Assembly (NCBI GenBank): GCA_014156375.1
Contig: RQJH01000003.1
Location: forward strand, 1,659,799-1,723,798
Direction of reading: 5' to 3'
DNA from: Enterobacteriaceae bacterium 89
GTDB taxonomy: Bacteria; Pseudomonadota; Gammaproteobacteria; Enterobacterales; Enterobacteriaceae
Length of the DNA: 64,000 nt
Shown here: piece after piece, positions 29,069-37,673 of the stretch
Numbering within the stretch: position 1 is the first letter of the stretch
How the letters are laid out: every line of letters begins with the position of its first letter
Made by a program: the position numbers and the translations under genes
Notes under the pieces: generated by a model
What the model saw: the letters and a program-made list of their open reading frames with translations, nothing else
The model's database searches: none
Told to the model about the DNA's origin: nothing

Positions 29069-29428
29069 TTATTTATCTGCTGTAAAATCCACAAACTGCG
29101 AGCCCTTAAAGCTCAGCACGCCTTTATCACCGACCGTCAGCTGATGATACTGCTGTTCTTTCAGGCGATAGGTCACTTCCAGCCCGCCCGTTTCCGGTTT
29201 GAAACTCGCTTCATAGCGCACTTCGCTGCCCGCTGGCGCAACCTGGCGCTGAGGTGAAGGACGAAAACCAGGAGTAAACTGGCGTTTATTGCTGACCACC
29301 ACCCGCTTTTGCTGCAAGGGCGCGGCTTCGTTATCCATCTTCTCGCGGCGCTGCTGCACAAAGCGAAACGATGCGGCAATCACGATAATGGCGACCACAA
29401 TCACCAGCAGGATCGGCATTTTACTCAT
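29069..29428 (-). CDS. yhhM: DUF2500 family protein YhhM
   Basis: Conserved protein of unknown function, 119 aa like E. coli YhhM. One N-terminal membrane anchor (about residues 5-22) is followed by a short basic region and a C-terminal soluble domain ending [11 protein letters not shown]. Predicted to face the periplasm. Divergent from yhhN. Confidence 0.9.
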   Translation of the reverse strand: MSKMPILLVIVVAIIVIAASFRFVQQRREKMDNEAAPLQQKRVVVSNKRQFTPGFRPSPQRQVAPAGSEVRYEASFKPETGGLEVTYRLKEQQYHQLTVGDKGVLSFKGSQFVDFTADK

Positions 29429-29550
29429 CGGTATATCCCTTCAGATTAGGCGGAAAACAGGATACCTTGCCTTATCGGGCATTGCCATCCGCCCGCCCGC
29501 ACCTCTACACTGAATCAGAGAGTGCTTATCAGACAATACAAGGATTTACT

Positions 29551-30177
29551 ATGCTTTGGTCTTTCATCGCAGTCTGTTTTTCCGGCTGGTTGTACGTCGA
29601 TGCGTCCTACCGCGGCCCGGTCTGGCAGCGCTGGGTGTTCAAACCCGTCACCCTGATTTTACTGTTGCTGCTGGCCTGGCAGGCACCGATGTTCAACGCC
29701 ATCAGCTACCTGGTGCTGGCGGGGCTTTGTGCCTCTCTGGTTGGCGATGCGCTGACCCTGCTTTCCCGCGAGCGCCTGCTTTACGCCATTGGCGCCTTTT
29801 TCCTTTCCCATCTGCTGTACACCATCTGGTTCGCCAGCCAGATGACGCTGTCGTTCTTCTGGCCGCTGCCGCTGGTTCTGCTGGTGATTGGCGGGCTGCT
29901 GATTGCGGTGATCTGGTCGCGCCTTGAAGAGCTGCGTTTACCGGTCTGTACCTTTATCGCCATGACGCTGGTGATGGTGTGGCTGGCCGGCGAGCTGTGG
30001 TTCTTCCGCCCGACGGATACCGCACTGTCCGGGTTCCTTGGCGCAACGCTGCTGCTGATAAGTAATATTGTCTGGCTGGGCAGCCGCTATCGCCGCCGCT
30101 TCCGTGCCGATAACGCTATCGCTGCCGCTTGTTACTTCGCCGGGCATTTCCTGATTGTGCGCGCGCTTTATTTATAA
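29551..30177 (+). CDS. yhhN: YhhN/TMEM86 family inner-membrane protein
   Basis: Polytopic membrane protein with about eight hydrophobic segments; the family includes animal TMEM86 lysoplasmalogenases, but bacterial function is not settled. 208 aa from [14 protein letters not shown], equal to E. coli YhhN; the frame is open 28 codons upstream without conservation. An AAGGA site precedes the ATG. It lies directly upstream of the zinc-responsive zntA promoter but is not obviously zinc-regulated. Confidence 0.9.
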   Translation: MLWSFIAVCFSGWLYVDASYRGPVWQRWVFKPVTLILLLLLAWQAPMFNAISYLVLAGLCASLVGDALTLLSRERLLYAIGAFFLSHLLYTIWFASQMTLSFFWPLPLVLLVIGGLLIAVIWSRLEELRLPVCTFIAMTLVMVWLAGELWFFRPTDTALSGFLGATLLLISNIVWLGSRYRRRFRADNAIAAACYFAGHFLIVRALYL

Positions 30178-30192
30178 TTTCTGCAAATGGCC

Positions 30193-30224
30193 TTGACTCT
30201 GGAGTCGACTCCAGAGTGTATCCT
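30193..30224 (+). promoter_or_regulatory. ZntR-dependent zntA promoter
   Basis: TTGACT (-35, 30193-30198) and TATCCT (-10, 30219-30224) are separated by 20 nt instead of the usual 17, the hallmark of MerR-family promoters. A 22-bp perfect palindrome (30196-30217; half-site ACTCTGGAGTC) spans the spacer, matching the known ZntR operator. Zn, Cd or Pb bound to ZntR untwists the DNA and activates zntA. Confidence 0.92.
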
Positions 30225-30262
30225 TCCGGTAATGAGAAAATTATCATTAACCGGAGGGTGCC

Positions 30263-32461
30263 ATGTCGACACCAGAAACCGATCGTAAAAACGTTCCGCA
30301 ATTTTCCGCACTGCGCTTTGCTCCGGCAGAAGCGCCAAAAGAGTCGTGTTGCTGCGATGACGCCTGCGCGGACAGCCAGCCGCTGCCAGAAGCCCCATCC
30401 GGCAGCCGCTATAGCTGGAACGTCAGCGGGATGGACTGTGCCGCCTGCGCCCGCAAAGTGGAAAATGCCGCCCGCCAGGTCAGCGGTGTCAGCCACGTCC
30501 AGGTGATGTTCGCCACCGAAAAACTGGTGGTAACCGCCGATACCGATATCCGTCCTCAGGTAGAGAAAGCCGTCAGCGCCGCAGGCTATACCCTGCGCAG
30601 CGAAGATGCCCCGGAAGAAAAACCACAGTCTGCCTGGCAGGAAAACCTGCCGCTGATCGCGCTGATCGTGATGATGGCGTTGAGCTGGGGCCTTGAGCAG
30701 TTCAACCATCCGTTCGGCCAGATGGCATTTATCGCTACCACTCTGATTGGCCTGTATCCGATTGCCCGCCAGGCCCTGCGGCTGATGAAAAGCGGCAGCT
30801 GGTTCGCGATTGAAACCCTGATGAGCGTCGCCGCTATCGGTGCGCTGTTTATCGGCGCAACGGCGGAAGCCGCGATGGTGCTTCTGCTGTTCCTGATTGG
30901 CGAACGCCTTGAAGGCTGGGCGGCGAACCGCGCGCGTCAGGGCGTGAGCGCATTGATGGCACTGAAACCCGATACCGCCGTGCGCATCCGCAACGGTGAA
31001 CGTGAAACTGTTGCCCAACGCGATTTACGCCCCGGCGACGTGATTGAAGTCGCCGCAGGCGGACGTTTACCGGCGGACGGCACGCTGATTTCCGCCTTTG
31101 CCAGCTTTGATGAAAGTGCCCTGACCGGCGAATCCGTTCCCGTCGAACGCAACGCGGGCGAGAAAGTGGCGGCAGGTGCCACCAGCGTTGACCGGCTTGT
31201 CCAGCTGACCGTGGTTTCCGAACCCGGCGACAGCGCCATCGACCGCATTCTGCGCCTGATTGAAGAAGCGGAAGAAAAACGCGCGCCGATTGAACGTTTT
31301 ATCGACCGTTTCAGCCGTATTTACACCCCGGCAATCATGCTCGTCGCCCTGCTGGTAGCCGTATTACCGCCACTGTTGATGGGAGCCGAATGGCAGCCGT
31401 GGATCTATAAAGGCCTGACGCTGCTGCTGATTGGCTGCCCGTGCGCGCTGGTGATCTCCACGCCTGCCGCCATCACCTCTGGTCTGGCTGCCGCTGCACG
31501 TCGCGGCGCGCTGATCAAAGGCGGGGCAGCGCTGGAGCAACTGGGCCGCATTCAGCAGGTGGCGTTTGATAAAACCGGTACGCTGACCATCGGCAAACCG
31601 CAGGTCACTGACGTGCTGGTGACCGCAGATATCAGCAGTGACGAACTGCTGGCGATGGCCGCCTCCGTTGAGCAAGGTTCATCACACCCGCTGGCACAGG
31701 CAATTGTGCAGGCCGCGCAGGATAAAGAGCTCGCTATCCCACAGGCGCAGGAACAGCGCGCGCTGGCGGGCTCCGGCATTGAAGCGCAGGTGAACGGCGA
31801 ACGCGTGCTGATCTGCGCTCCGGGGAAATTCCCTGCCGTAGCCTGGGCGGAGCAAATTCAGATCCGCGAAAGCGCCGGACAAACCGTGGTGCTGGTGGTA
31901 CGTAATGAAACGCTGCTCGGCATTATTTCCCTGCGGGATACCTTACGCAGCGACGCGCGTGAAGCCGTCGATGCCCTGCATCAGCTCGGTGTTCAGGGGG
32001 TGATCCTGACAGGCGATAACCCACGCGCCGCGGCGGCTATCGCCGAAGAACTGGGGTTGGATTTCAGAGCAGGGTTATTGCCGGAAGATAAAGTGACTGA
32101 AGTGAGCGCGCTCAACGCTAAAGCGGCGCTGGCGATGGTCGGCGACGGTATCAACGACGCTCCGGCAATGAAAGCCGCCACCATCGGGATTGCGATGGGC
32201 AGCGGGACGGACGTGGCGCTGGAAACCGCCGACGCGGCGCTGACCAGCAACCGCCTGACCGGGCTGGCGCAGATGATCGCCCTCGCCCGCGCGACCCACG
32301 CCAACATTCGTCAGAACATCGGCATCGCGCTGGGGCTGAAAGCCATCTTCCTCATCACCACCCTGCTCGGCCTGACCGGACTGTGGCTGGCGGTGCTGGC
32401 GGATACCGGGGCAACTGTTCTGGTAACGGCCAATGCTTTGCGGCTGTTGCGGAAGAAGTAG
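30263..32461 (+). CDS. zntA: Zinc/cadmium/lead-exporting P1B-type ATPase ZntA
   Basis: Inner-membrane pump exporting Zn2+, Cd2+ and Pb2+. 732 aa, as in E. coli. In order: an N-terminal CCCDDAC cluster (residues 29-35), a heavy-metal domain with GMDCAAC (Cys59, Cys62), the actuator TGES motif, the membrane CPC motif (GCPCALVIS), the phosphorylation site DKTGTLT, the HP motif (SSHPLAQ) and MVGDGINDAPA. A strong GGAGGG ribosome site precedes the ATG, and the promoter upstream is ZntR-type. Confidence 0.98.
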   Translation: MSTPETDRKNVPQFSALRFAPAEAPKESCCCDDACADSQPLPEAPSGSRYSWNVSGMDCAACARKVENAARQVSGVSHVQVMFATEKLVVTADTDIRPQVEKAVSAAGYTLRSEDAPEEKPQSAWQENLPLIALIVMMALSWGLEQFNHPFGQMAFIATTLIGLYPIARQALRLMKSGSWFAIETLMSVAAIGALFIGATAEAAMVLLLFLIGERLEGWAANRARQGVSALMALKPDTAVRIRNGERETVAQRDLRPGDVIEVAAGGRLPADGTLISAFASFDESALTGESVPVERNAGEKVAAGATSVDRLVQLTVVSEPGDSAIDRILRLIEEAEEKRAPIERFIDRFSRIYTPAIMLVALLVAVLPPLLMGAEWQPWIYKGLTLLLIGCPCALVISTPAAITSGLAAAARRGALIKGGAALEQLGRIQQVAFDKTGTLTIGKPQVTDVLVTADISSDELLAMAASVEQGSSHPLAQAIVQAAQDKELAIPQAQEQRALAGSGIEAQVNGERVLICAPGKFPAVAWAEQIQIRESAGQTVVLVVRNETLLGIISLRDTLRSDAREAVDALHQLGVQGVILTGDNPRAAAAIAEELGLDFRAGLLPEDKVTEVSALNAKAALAMVGDGINDAPAMKAATIGIAMGSGTDVALETADAALTSNRLTGLAQMIALARATHANIRQNIGIALGLKAIFLITTLLGLTGLWLAVLADTGATVLVTANALRLLRKK

Positions 32462-32470
32462 TCTTTGAAA

Positions 32471-32704
32471 TCAATGCCGGGTGCGGCTTCGCCTTACCCG
32501 GCCTACAACGTCAACGGCGTCTTGTTTCGTAGGTCCGCGCAAGCGCAGCGCCGCCGGGCAATTTGCTTTTTGCTCGCTTGCCTCAACAAGCCCTTCAATT
32601 TTTTGCACTCCTTCATCGTCCATTGCCCCCAACGAACGGAGCTCTCTTGCTTCTTCCAGCATCTCTTTGAGTTTATTTCGCATTTCATCCCTCGATGCCG
32701 TCAT
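32471..32704 (-). pseudogene. Possible remnant of an antitoxin-like XRE regulator
   Basis: The first 45 codons (MTASRDEMRNKLKEMLEEARELRSLGAMDDEG and on) look like a natural helical protein start and recall the N-terminus of HigA-type antitoxins, which often contain an 'xLGxMDxxTxxxF' region before the HTH. After about residue 48 the frame is just translated REP sequence (NCPAALRLRGPTK). No HTH or toxin partner is present. It could be a gene decayed and capped by a REP insertion, or a chance frame; the assignment is tentative. Confidence 0.3.
32476..32561. repeat. BIME (paired REP elements) downstream of zntA
   Basis: Inverted REP-like units (GCCGGGTGCGGCTTCGCC and GTAGGTCCGCGCAAGCGC ... GCCGCCGGGCA) lie just after the zntA stop. 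Confidence 0.85.
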
Positions 32705-32739
32705 CGCCCGTACAGTAGCGATAACGGCTTTAATCTATA

Positions 32740-33192
32740 TCAGCAGTTCTCAAGCGGCGACTTCAACTGCTCCACCAGCAGATAAATCAGGTCATGCAGC
32801 AACCCGGTTAGCACTTTTGCCGTCGCTTCCGGCTGGGCATTGCTGAGTAACGTCTGGGTCAGCGTTTGCACATAATCGAGCAGCATATCGGTGTCCTGCC
32901 AGCAATCGGGGATCGCGGTTTCTGGCTGGGCAGTGGTGCTCAATTGTTCCAGCAAATGCGGCGGCAACTCTTCGTCACACAGTCGTTCGAGCTGGTTGAG
33001 CGCATGATCCAGACGCCCGCACAGCGCCATCCGTTCGGTCTGTTCGTCGGTTTCCAGCAGTACGTTGACCAGCGCAGCGCAGTAGTCGATCACCTCAAAG
33101 AGATCGGCGGTGGTGGTCAGCGGTGCAGCCAACAACGCTGCGGTCGGGTTTTCTGAAAAAGCAGGGGAAGTAACTTCCAGCATAGTAATCAT
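32740..33192 (-). CDS. Hypothetical protein, 150 aa
   Basis: I do not recognise this gene. From the ATG at 33192 (MITMLEVTSPAF) an AGAGG site lies 8 nt upstream, better than for the ATG nine codons earlier. The product is acidic, Leu-rich and predicted mainly alpha-helical, with no signal peptide and no membrane segment. Two similar segments (about 28-75 DLFEVIDYCAALVNVLLETDEQ and 95-145 TDMLLDYVQTLTQTLLSNAQPE) may be a duplicated helical hairpin. E. coli has no gene between zntA and tusA. Codon use resembles the neighbours, so it is probably real. Confidence 0.65.
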   Translation of the reverse strand: MITMLEVTSPAFSENPTAALLAAPLTTTADLFEVIDYCAALVNVLLETDEQTERMALCGRLDHALNQLERLCDEELPPHLLEQLSTTAQPETAIPDCWQDTDMLLDYVQTLTQTLLSNAQPEATAKVLTGLLHDLIYLLVEQLKSPLENC

Positions 33193-33266
33193 TAGAGAAC
33201 CTCTTAAGTACGGCGGCATTTAAATGCCAGAGATGTGCTCCTCGTACTTGTCAGGTTCTCACACCC

Positions 33267-33288
33267 GGCTGCGGAATTCGCCGCAGCC
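33267..33288. repeat. Perfect inverted repeat upstream of the 150-aa gene
   Basis: GGCTGCGG-AATTCG-CCGCAGCC, an 8-bp perfect stem about 75 nt upstream of the hypothetical gene start. It may be part of its leader or an operator. Together with the repeats at 33422-33507 it accounts for the roughly 345-nt gap up to tusA, in which I see no other gene. Confidence 0.5.
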
Positions 33289-33421
33289 AGCACAGCTTAC
33301 GCCGGGCTAAGCGCGAAAGAAGTCAGGATTCGGACAGTTCAAAAGGCAGGTTGAAGAATTGCGAGGCGGGTTCCAGAGACACTGAATCAGGCTGTGAAAC
33401 GTTGCAGGGAAGAGTGCGTGT

Positions 33422-33507
33422 CCCCCCTCTCCCGAGGGAGAGGGAAAAGTCAGTGCCCGCTTTTAATTTTTTCGTAGGTCCGCGCAAGCGCAGCGCCGCC
33501 GGGCAGT
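33422..33507. repeat. CCCTCTCCC unit and REP element upstream of the tusA stop
   Basis: A compact CCCCTCTCCCGAGGGAGAGGG palindrome-type unit at 33424-33445 and a REP (GTAGGTCCGCGCAAGCGC ... GCCGCCGGGCA) at 33474-33505 follow tusA on its downstream side. Confidence 0.85.
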
Positions 33508-33538
33508 CAGAGGCAGGCAATAAAGCCGAAGCAAAAAC

Positions 33539-33784
33539 TCAGTGGCTCTTGCGAATCAGATAAAGATAAGGCAGCTCTTCCGTCTGCTCGGCCAGCAACT
33601 CATGCTCCATGAAGCGGCAAAAACCGGGGATGTCGCGGGTAGTAGCCGGATCGTCGGCGATAATCAGCAGTGTTTCGCCTACTGGCATGTTGCGGACGGT
33701 TTTACGCACCATCATCACTGGCTCAGGGCAGCGCAGGCCTTTGGCATCCAGGGTGTGGTCAGCAGTAGAAAATAGATCGCTCAT
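33539..33784 (-). CDS. tusA: Sulfur carrier protein TusA (SirA)
   Basis: Accepts persulfide sulfur from IscS and passes it to TusBCD for 2-thiouridine formation in tRNA; also affects molybdenum cofactor synthesis. 81 aa as in E. coli, with the catalytic Cys19 in the CPxP motif ([12 protein letters not shown]). Divergent from yhhQ. Confidence 0.97.
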   Translation of the reverse strand: MSDLFSTADHTLDAKGLRCPEPVMMVRKTVRNMPVGETLLIIADDPATTRDIPGFCRFMEHELLAEQTEELPYLYLIRKSH

Positions 33785-33953
33785 GGTTCACTCGGTCAGT
33801 CAAAAAATCTGCCTTAGTTTACGCGCTGTTTGCCCCGAAGCAATACAGGTTAACGATTGCGCGAAAATCAACCATTGCAATGACCGCGGAACGCAGTATC
33901 ATGCAGCGGTTTTTATTGGGTTCCCTCACCCCAACCACTAAAAAGGTCACAAT

Positions 33954-34619
33954 ATGACTCCGTTATCTCAAGCCCAGCGCGTAAAAGCGTTGTTCTGGCT
34001 TTCGCTTTTTCATCTGCTGGTGATCACCTCCAGTAACTATCTGGTGCAGCTGCCGGTCTCCATTTTTGGTTTTCATACCACCTGGGGCGCGTTCAGTTTT
34101 CCGTTTATTTTCCTCGCCACCGATCTGACCGTACGCATCTTTGGCGCGCCGCTGGCCCGCAAAATTATCTTTGCGGTGATGGTCCCGGCGCTGCTGATTT
34201 CCTACGTCATCTCTTCGCTGTTTTATATGGGCGAGTGGCAGGGTTTTGCGGCACTGACCCACTTCAACCTGTTCGTGGCGCGCATCGCGGCGGCAAGCTT
34301 TATGGCCTACGCGCTGGGGCAAATTCTTGACGTGCACGTGTTTAACCGTCTGCGTCAGAACCGCCGCTGGTGGCTGGCCCCGACGGCCTCTACGCTGTTT
34401 GGCAACATCAGCGATACCGTGGCCTTCTTCTTTATCGCCTTCTGGCGCAGCACCGATCCGTTTATGGCCACCCACTGGCAGGAAATCGCGCTGGTGGACT
34501 ACAGCTTTAAGGTCTTAATCAGCATCGTGTTCTTCCTGCCGATGTACGGCGTGCTGCTGAATATGCTGTTGAAAAGGCTGGCAGATAAATCTGAAATCCC
34601 GGCATTTCAACACGGTTAA
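33954..34619 (+). CDS. yhhQ: Queuosine precursor transporter YhhQ
   Basis: Inner-membrane importer of 7-cyano- and 7-aminomethyl-7-deazaguanine (preQ0/preQ1) used for queuosine in tRNA; family DUF165/COG1738. 221 aa as in E. coli, about six membrane segments, with the conserved NYLVQLP, FIFLATDLTVRIFG and TLFGNISDTVAFF motifs. Divergent from tusA. Confidence 0.95.
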   Translation: MTPLSQAQRVKALFWLSLFHLLVITSSNYLVQLPVSIFGFHTTWGAFSFPFIFLATDLTVRIFGAPLARKIIFAVMVPALLISYVISSLFYMGEWQGFAALTHFNLFVARIAAASFMAYALGQILDVHVFNRLRQNRRWWLAPTASTLFGNISDTVAFFFIAFWRSTDPFMATHWQEIALVDYSFKVLISIVFFLPMYGVLLNMLLKRLADKSEIPAFQHG

Positions 34620-34692
34620 TCGCTCGCTTCCCGGGTTGTGATAAGATAGCCAGATCTGCCATTAATGGCCGTTTATCGAAAGGAAGATGTCA

Positions 34693-35247
34693 ATGCGCAA
34701 GATGGTTAAATATGCCGGTATTGGCCTGCTGGTGATGGGTCTGGCTGCCTGTGATAACAGCGACAGCAAAGCGCCAGCACAGGGTGCCTCCGCGGCTCAA
34801 AGCAGCGCTCAGCCCGTCAGCCTGCTGGATGGCAAACTCAGTTTCTCCCTGCCGGCCGATATGACCGACCAGAGCGGCAAGCTGGGGACTCAGGCGAACA
34901 ATATGCACGTTTACTCTGATGCCACCGGGCAGAAAGCGGTGATCGTGATCGCCGGCGACAGCACCAGCGAAGACCTGGGCGTACTGGCGCAGCGTCTGGA
35001 AGAGCAGCAGCGTGCCCGCGACCCGCAGCTGCAGGTGGTCACTAACAAATCTATCGAGCTGAAGGGCCATACCCTGCAACAGCTCGACAGCATTATCTCC
35101 GCCAAAGGCCAGACGGCTTACTCCTCTGTCCTGCTGGGCAAAGTGGACAACAAGCTGCTGACCCTGCAAATCACCCTGCCTGCTGAAGATCAGCAGAAAG
35201 CGCAGAGCGAAGCGGAAAGCATCATCAATACCATCGTCATCAACTAA
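34693..35247 (+). CDS. dcrB: Lipoprotein DcrB
   Basis: Periplasm-facing lipoprotein needed for phage C1/C6 adsorption in E. coli and implicated in envelope homeostasis. 184 aa. Signal peptide with lipobox LAAC (Cys about 20), then a Ser/Ala linker and the conserved [21 protein letters not shown] block. I chose the ATG at 34693 (MRKMVKY) because AAGGAAG is too close to the ATG at 34687. A strong terminator follows. Confidence 0.94.
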   Translation: MRKMVKYAGIGLLVMGLAACDNSDSKAPAQGASAAQSSAQPVSLLDGKLSFSLPADMTDQSGKLGTQANNMHVYSDATGQKAVIVIAGDSTSEDLGVLAQRLEEQQRARDPQLQVVTNKSIELKGHTLQQLDSIISAKGQTAYSSVLLGKVDNKLLTLQITLPAEDQQKAQSEAESIINTIVIN

Positions 35248-35264
35248 TTCACGCTGCTGACGAG

Positions 35265-35299
35265 AAAGCCCTGGGCCGAAAGTCCCGGGGCTTTTTTTT
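35265..35299 (+). terminator. Rho-independent terminator after dcrB
   Basis: AAAGCCCTGGG and TCCCGGGGCTTT form a GC-rich stem with a short loop followed by eight T residues, 18 nt past the dcrB stop. Confidence 0.92.
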
Positions 35300-35371
35300 G
35301 CGCTTCGTTTTCAGATTCTTAACTTACCGCTACGCACTACACTTAATGGGCTACTCAAAAAGGAATTGTCC

Positions 35372-36421
35372 ATGACTGCAACCACCCCCGATAAAACAGG
35401 TCTCCACATCCTGTTAAAACTGGCCGCGCTGGTGATTATTCTGGCGGGGATCCACGCCGCCGCCGATATCATCGTTCAGCTCCTGCTGGCGCTGTTTTTT
35501 GCCATTGTCCTCAATCCGCTGGTGACCTGGTTTATGCGCCGTGGCGTTTCACGCTCGATCGCTATCGCCATCGTGGTGTTTGTGATGCTCTGCGTGCTGA
35601 CCGCCCTGTTTGGCCTTCTAGCCGCGTCGAGCAATGAATTTCTCGCCATCCTGCCGAAATACAACAAGGAGCTGACCCACAAGTTGCTGGCTTTGCAGGA
35701 CGCGCTGCCGTTTCTGCATATGCACATGTCGCCGGAAAAGATGCTGCAACGCATCGACTCAGACAAAATGATGACCTTCGCCACCACGCTAATGGCCCAG
35801 CTTTCCGGCGCCATGGCCAGTATCGTCCTGCTGGTGATGACCGTGGTGTTTATGCTGTTCGAAGTGCGCCATGTGCCGTACAAGATGCGTTTCGCGCTGG
35901 TCAATCCGCAGATCCATATCGCCGGGCTGCATCGTGCGCTGAAAGGCGTGTCACACTATCTGGCGTTGAAAACGCTGATCAGCCTGCTGACGGGGATCAT
36001 CGTCTGGCTGGGCCTGGTGGCGATGGGCGTCCAGTTTGCGCTGATGTGGGGCGTACTGGCGTTTCTGCTCAACTATATTCCCAATATCGGCTCGGTGATC
36101 TCGGCCATTCCGCCAATGTTGCAGGCGCTATTGTTCAACGGCTGGTACGAATGCCTGCTGGTCGGCGCGCTGTTCCTCGCCGTGCATATGGTGCTCGGCA
36201 ACATTATGGAGCCGCGCCTGATGGGCAAGCGCTTAGGGATGTCGACGCTGGTGGTGTTCCTGTCGTTGCTGATCTGGGGCTGGCTGCTGGGCCCGGTGGG
36301 AATGCTGCTCTCCGTGCCGCTAACCAGCGTCTGTAAAATCTGGATGGAAACCACTCAGGGCGGCAGCAAGCTGGCGATCCTGCTAGGACCAGGGCGACCC
36401 AAAAGCCGGTTACCCGGTTAA
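35372..36421 (+). CDS. yhhT: AI-2E transporter family membrane protein YhhT
   Basis: Inner-membrane protein of the AI-2E (UPF0118/PerM) family, 349 aa as in E. coli, substrate unknown; family members have been linked to autoinducer-2 or ion export. It has N-terminal paired membrane segments, a soluble loop (about 95-150), and C-terminal segments with NYIPNIGSVISAIPP and EPRLMGKRLGMS motifs. The ATG at 35372 follows AAAGGA. yhhS, which lies between dcrB and yhhT in E. coli, is absent. Confidence 0.94.
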   Translation: MTATTPDKTGLHILLKLAALVIILAGIHAAADIIVQLLLALFFAIVLNPLVTWFMRRGVSRSIAIAIVVFVMLCVLTALFGLLAASSNEFLAILPKYNKELTHKLLALQDALPFLHMHMSPEKMLQRIDSDKMMTFATTLMAQLSGAMASIVLLVMTVVFMLFEVRHVPYKMRFALVNPQIHIAGLHRALKGVSHYLALKTLISLLTGIIVWLGLVAMGVQFALMWGVLAFLLNYIPNIGSVISAIPPMLQALLFNGWYECLLVGALFLAVHMVLGNIMEPRLMGKRLGMSTLVVFLSLLIWGWLLGPVGMLLSVPLTSVCKIWMETTQGGSKLAILLGPGRPKSRLPG

Positions 36422-36433
36422 GCATTCAAGTAA

Positions 36434-36466
36434 ATAAAACTACCTTTTCAGGTAGTTTTATTTTTC
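36434..36466 (+). terminator. Rho-independent terminator after yhhT
   Basis: A 12-bp perfect stem (ATAAAACTACCT / AGGTAGTTTTAT, 4-nt loop) followed by T residues, about 13 nt past the yhhT stop. The A-run before the stem would also allow termination on the other strand. Confidence 0.92.
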
Positions 36467-36703
36467 TTCGCAGAAAAATTAATATCTGACTAACTAAAAT
36501 CATCTGTGAATAATGTTTTAAATTTCCATTAAGGTTGATTATTCTCAGCAACCGCTGATTAATATAAATCGCTGTATTTAACCTTATAATAACTTTAAAA
36601 TGGCACTTATCCAGCTATTCAGGGTAATTATCCGGCGTTGATAATTGGTTTGGATTTCGCTTGTTCTAATAAGCAGCAATATAAATATGGGATGGAGTTT
36701 TTG

Positions 36704-37096
36704 ATGAAGCAGATCGTAAAATGGGTTATCGCTGCCGCGTTCGTGGGATCGCTGGCAGGCTGTGTGTCGCGCACCGCGCCGATTGATACCGTACAGAACA
36801 GCGTCAGCGCCGGGCACACCGAAGCGCAGGTTCGCACCGCTATTCTGAAAGCTGGCCTGAGCCGTCAGTGGATGATGACCGATGCCGGTCCGGGTGTAAT
36901 TAAAGGCCGTCAGCAGGCACGCGATCACAGCGCCAATATTATCGTGCAGTACTCTGCCAACAGCTACATCATTAAATATGACAGCAGCATCAACCTGATG
37001 GCTTCCGGCGGACAGATCCATAAAACCTACAATCGCTGGGTGCATAACCTCGATAAAGATATTCAGCTATATCTGACCACCGGCGCACAGCTGTAA
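36704..37096 (+). CDS. Putative lipoprotein, 130 aa, upstream of the APE cluster
   Basis: Not a family I can name. The start at 36704 (MKQIVKWVIAAAF) follows a GATGGAG site; the signal peptide ends in a lipobox LAGC at about residue 20, so the protein is predicted to be lipidated. The mature part is about 110 aa with charged and Tyr-rich segments (SANSYIIKYDSSINL, HKTYNRWVHNLDKDIQLY). Serine follows shortly after Cys-Val, so outer-membrane sorting is plausible. It has its own terminator, so it is transcribed separately from the ape genes. AT-rich sequence (36467-36703) holds its promoter. Confidence 0.8.
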   Translation: MKQIVKWVIAAAFVGSLAGCVSRTAPIDTVQNSVSAGHTEAQVRTAILKAGLSRQWMMTDAGPGVIKGRQQARDHSANIIVQYSANSYIIKYDSSINLMASGGQIHKTYNRWVHNLDKDIQLYLTTGAQL

Positions 37097-37106
37097 TTCG
37101 TTCATT

Positions 37107-37143
37107 TTTATGCGCGAGCTGTTCCAGGCTCGCGCATAAATTT
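37107..37143 (+). terminator. Terminator after the 130-aa lipoprotein gene
   Basis: A 13-bp perfect stem (TTTATGCGCGAGC / GCTCGCGCATAAA, 8-nt loop) with a short T-run, 10 nt after the stop. The A/T arms make it usable on both strands. Confidence 0.85.
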
Positions 37144-37243
37144 CCCGATGAGAATGCACTGAAATCAACGCTGCAGGGCGCGATCGCTGTTCGCGGCCGG
37201 GCTTCGCCATTGTAGGATGTACCGCCTGCACACGCCGTATGAA

Positions 37244-37673
37244 TAAGCCGCGTGAATAAAACCATAATAAATGGCATAACGTTAATTCTCTGAGTATTGA
37301 AAGACCAGGCTCGCACTGATGAATTTTGCACTACACCTAACCGACTGGCAGGCCCGCGCGCCTGGATTAAGCGACAGCGCTGAGTGGCTCGACTGGGCGC
37401 AAAGCGGCAACGCTATCGACCCGACCGCGCCGCAGGCAAAGCTGACGGCCCTGCCGATTAAGCCGCGTGAATAAAACCATAATAAATGGCATAACGTTAA
37501 TTCTCTGAGTATTGAAAGACCAGGCTCGCACTGATGAATTTTGCACTACACCTAACCGACTGGCAGGCCCGCGCGCCTGGATTAAGCGACAGCGCTGAGT
37601 GGCTCGACTGGGCGCAAAGCGGCAACGCTATCGACCCGACCGCGCCGCAGGCAAAGCTGACGGCCCTGCCGAT
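37244..37673 (+). repeat. Exact 215-bp tandem duplication over the apeC 5' end
   Basis: Bases 37244-37458 are repeated without any mismatch at 37459-37673. Each copy holds 75 nt of upstream sequence and the first 46 codons of the ketosynthase-like gene apeC. The first copy runs into the second and ends at a stop after five extra codons; the second continues into the intact gene. The duplication therefore doubles the promoter-proximal region and leader peptide. No flanking short repeats longer than a few bases are evident at the junction (TAAG / GAT). Confidence 0.95.
37319..37474 (+). pseudogene. Truncated duplicate of apeC (51 codons)
   Basis: From the ATG at 37319 the frame encodes the first 46 residues of ApeC exactly (MNFALHLTDWQARAPG ...), followed by IKPRE and a TAA where the second copy of the repeat begins. 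It lacks nearly all of the ketosynthase-like fold. It might still be translated as a leader peptide in front of the operon. Alternatively it is an assembly artefact. Confidence 0.85.

Noticed and set aside
33323-33563. Short frames on both strands between the 150-aa gene and tusA
   Set aside because: They translate the CCCTCTCCC unit and the REP element (for example AALRLRGPTK), which recurs wherever REP sequence is translated.
36990-37331. Minus-strand frame of 113 codons between the lipoprotein gene and apeC
   Set aside because: It runs through a terminator hairpin and the duplicated promoter region, with unordered composition.
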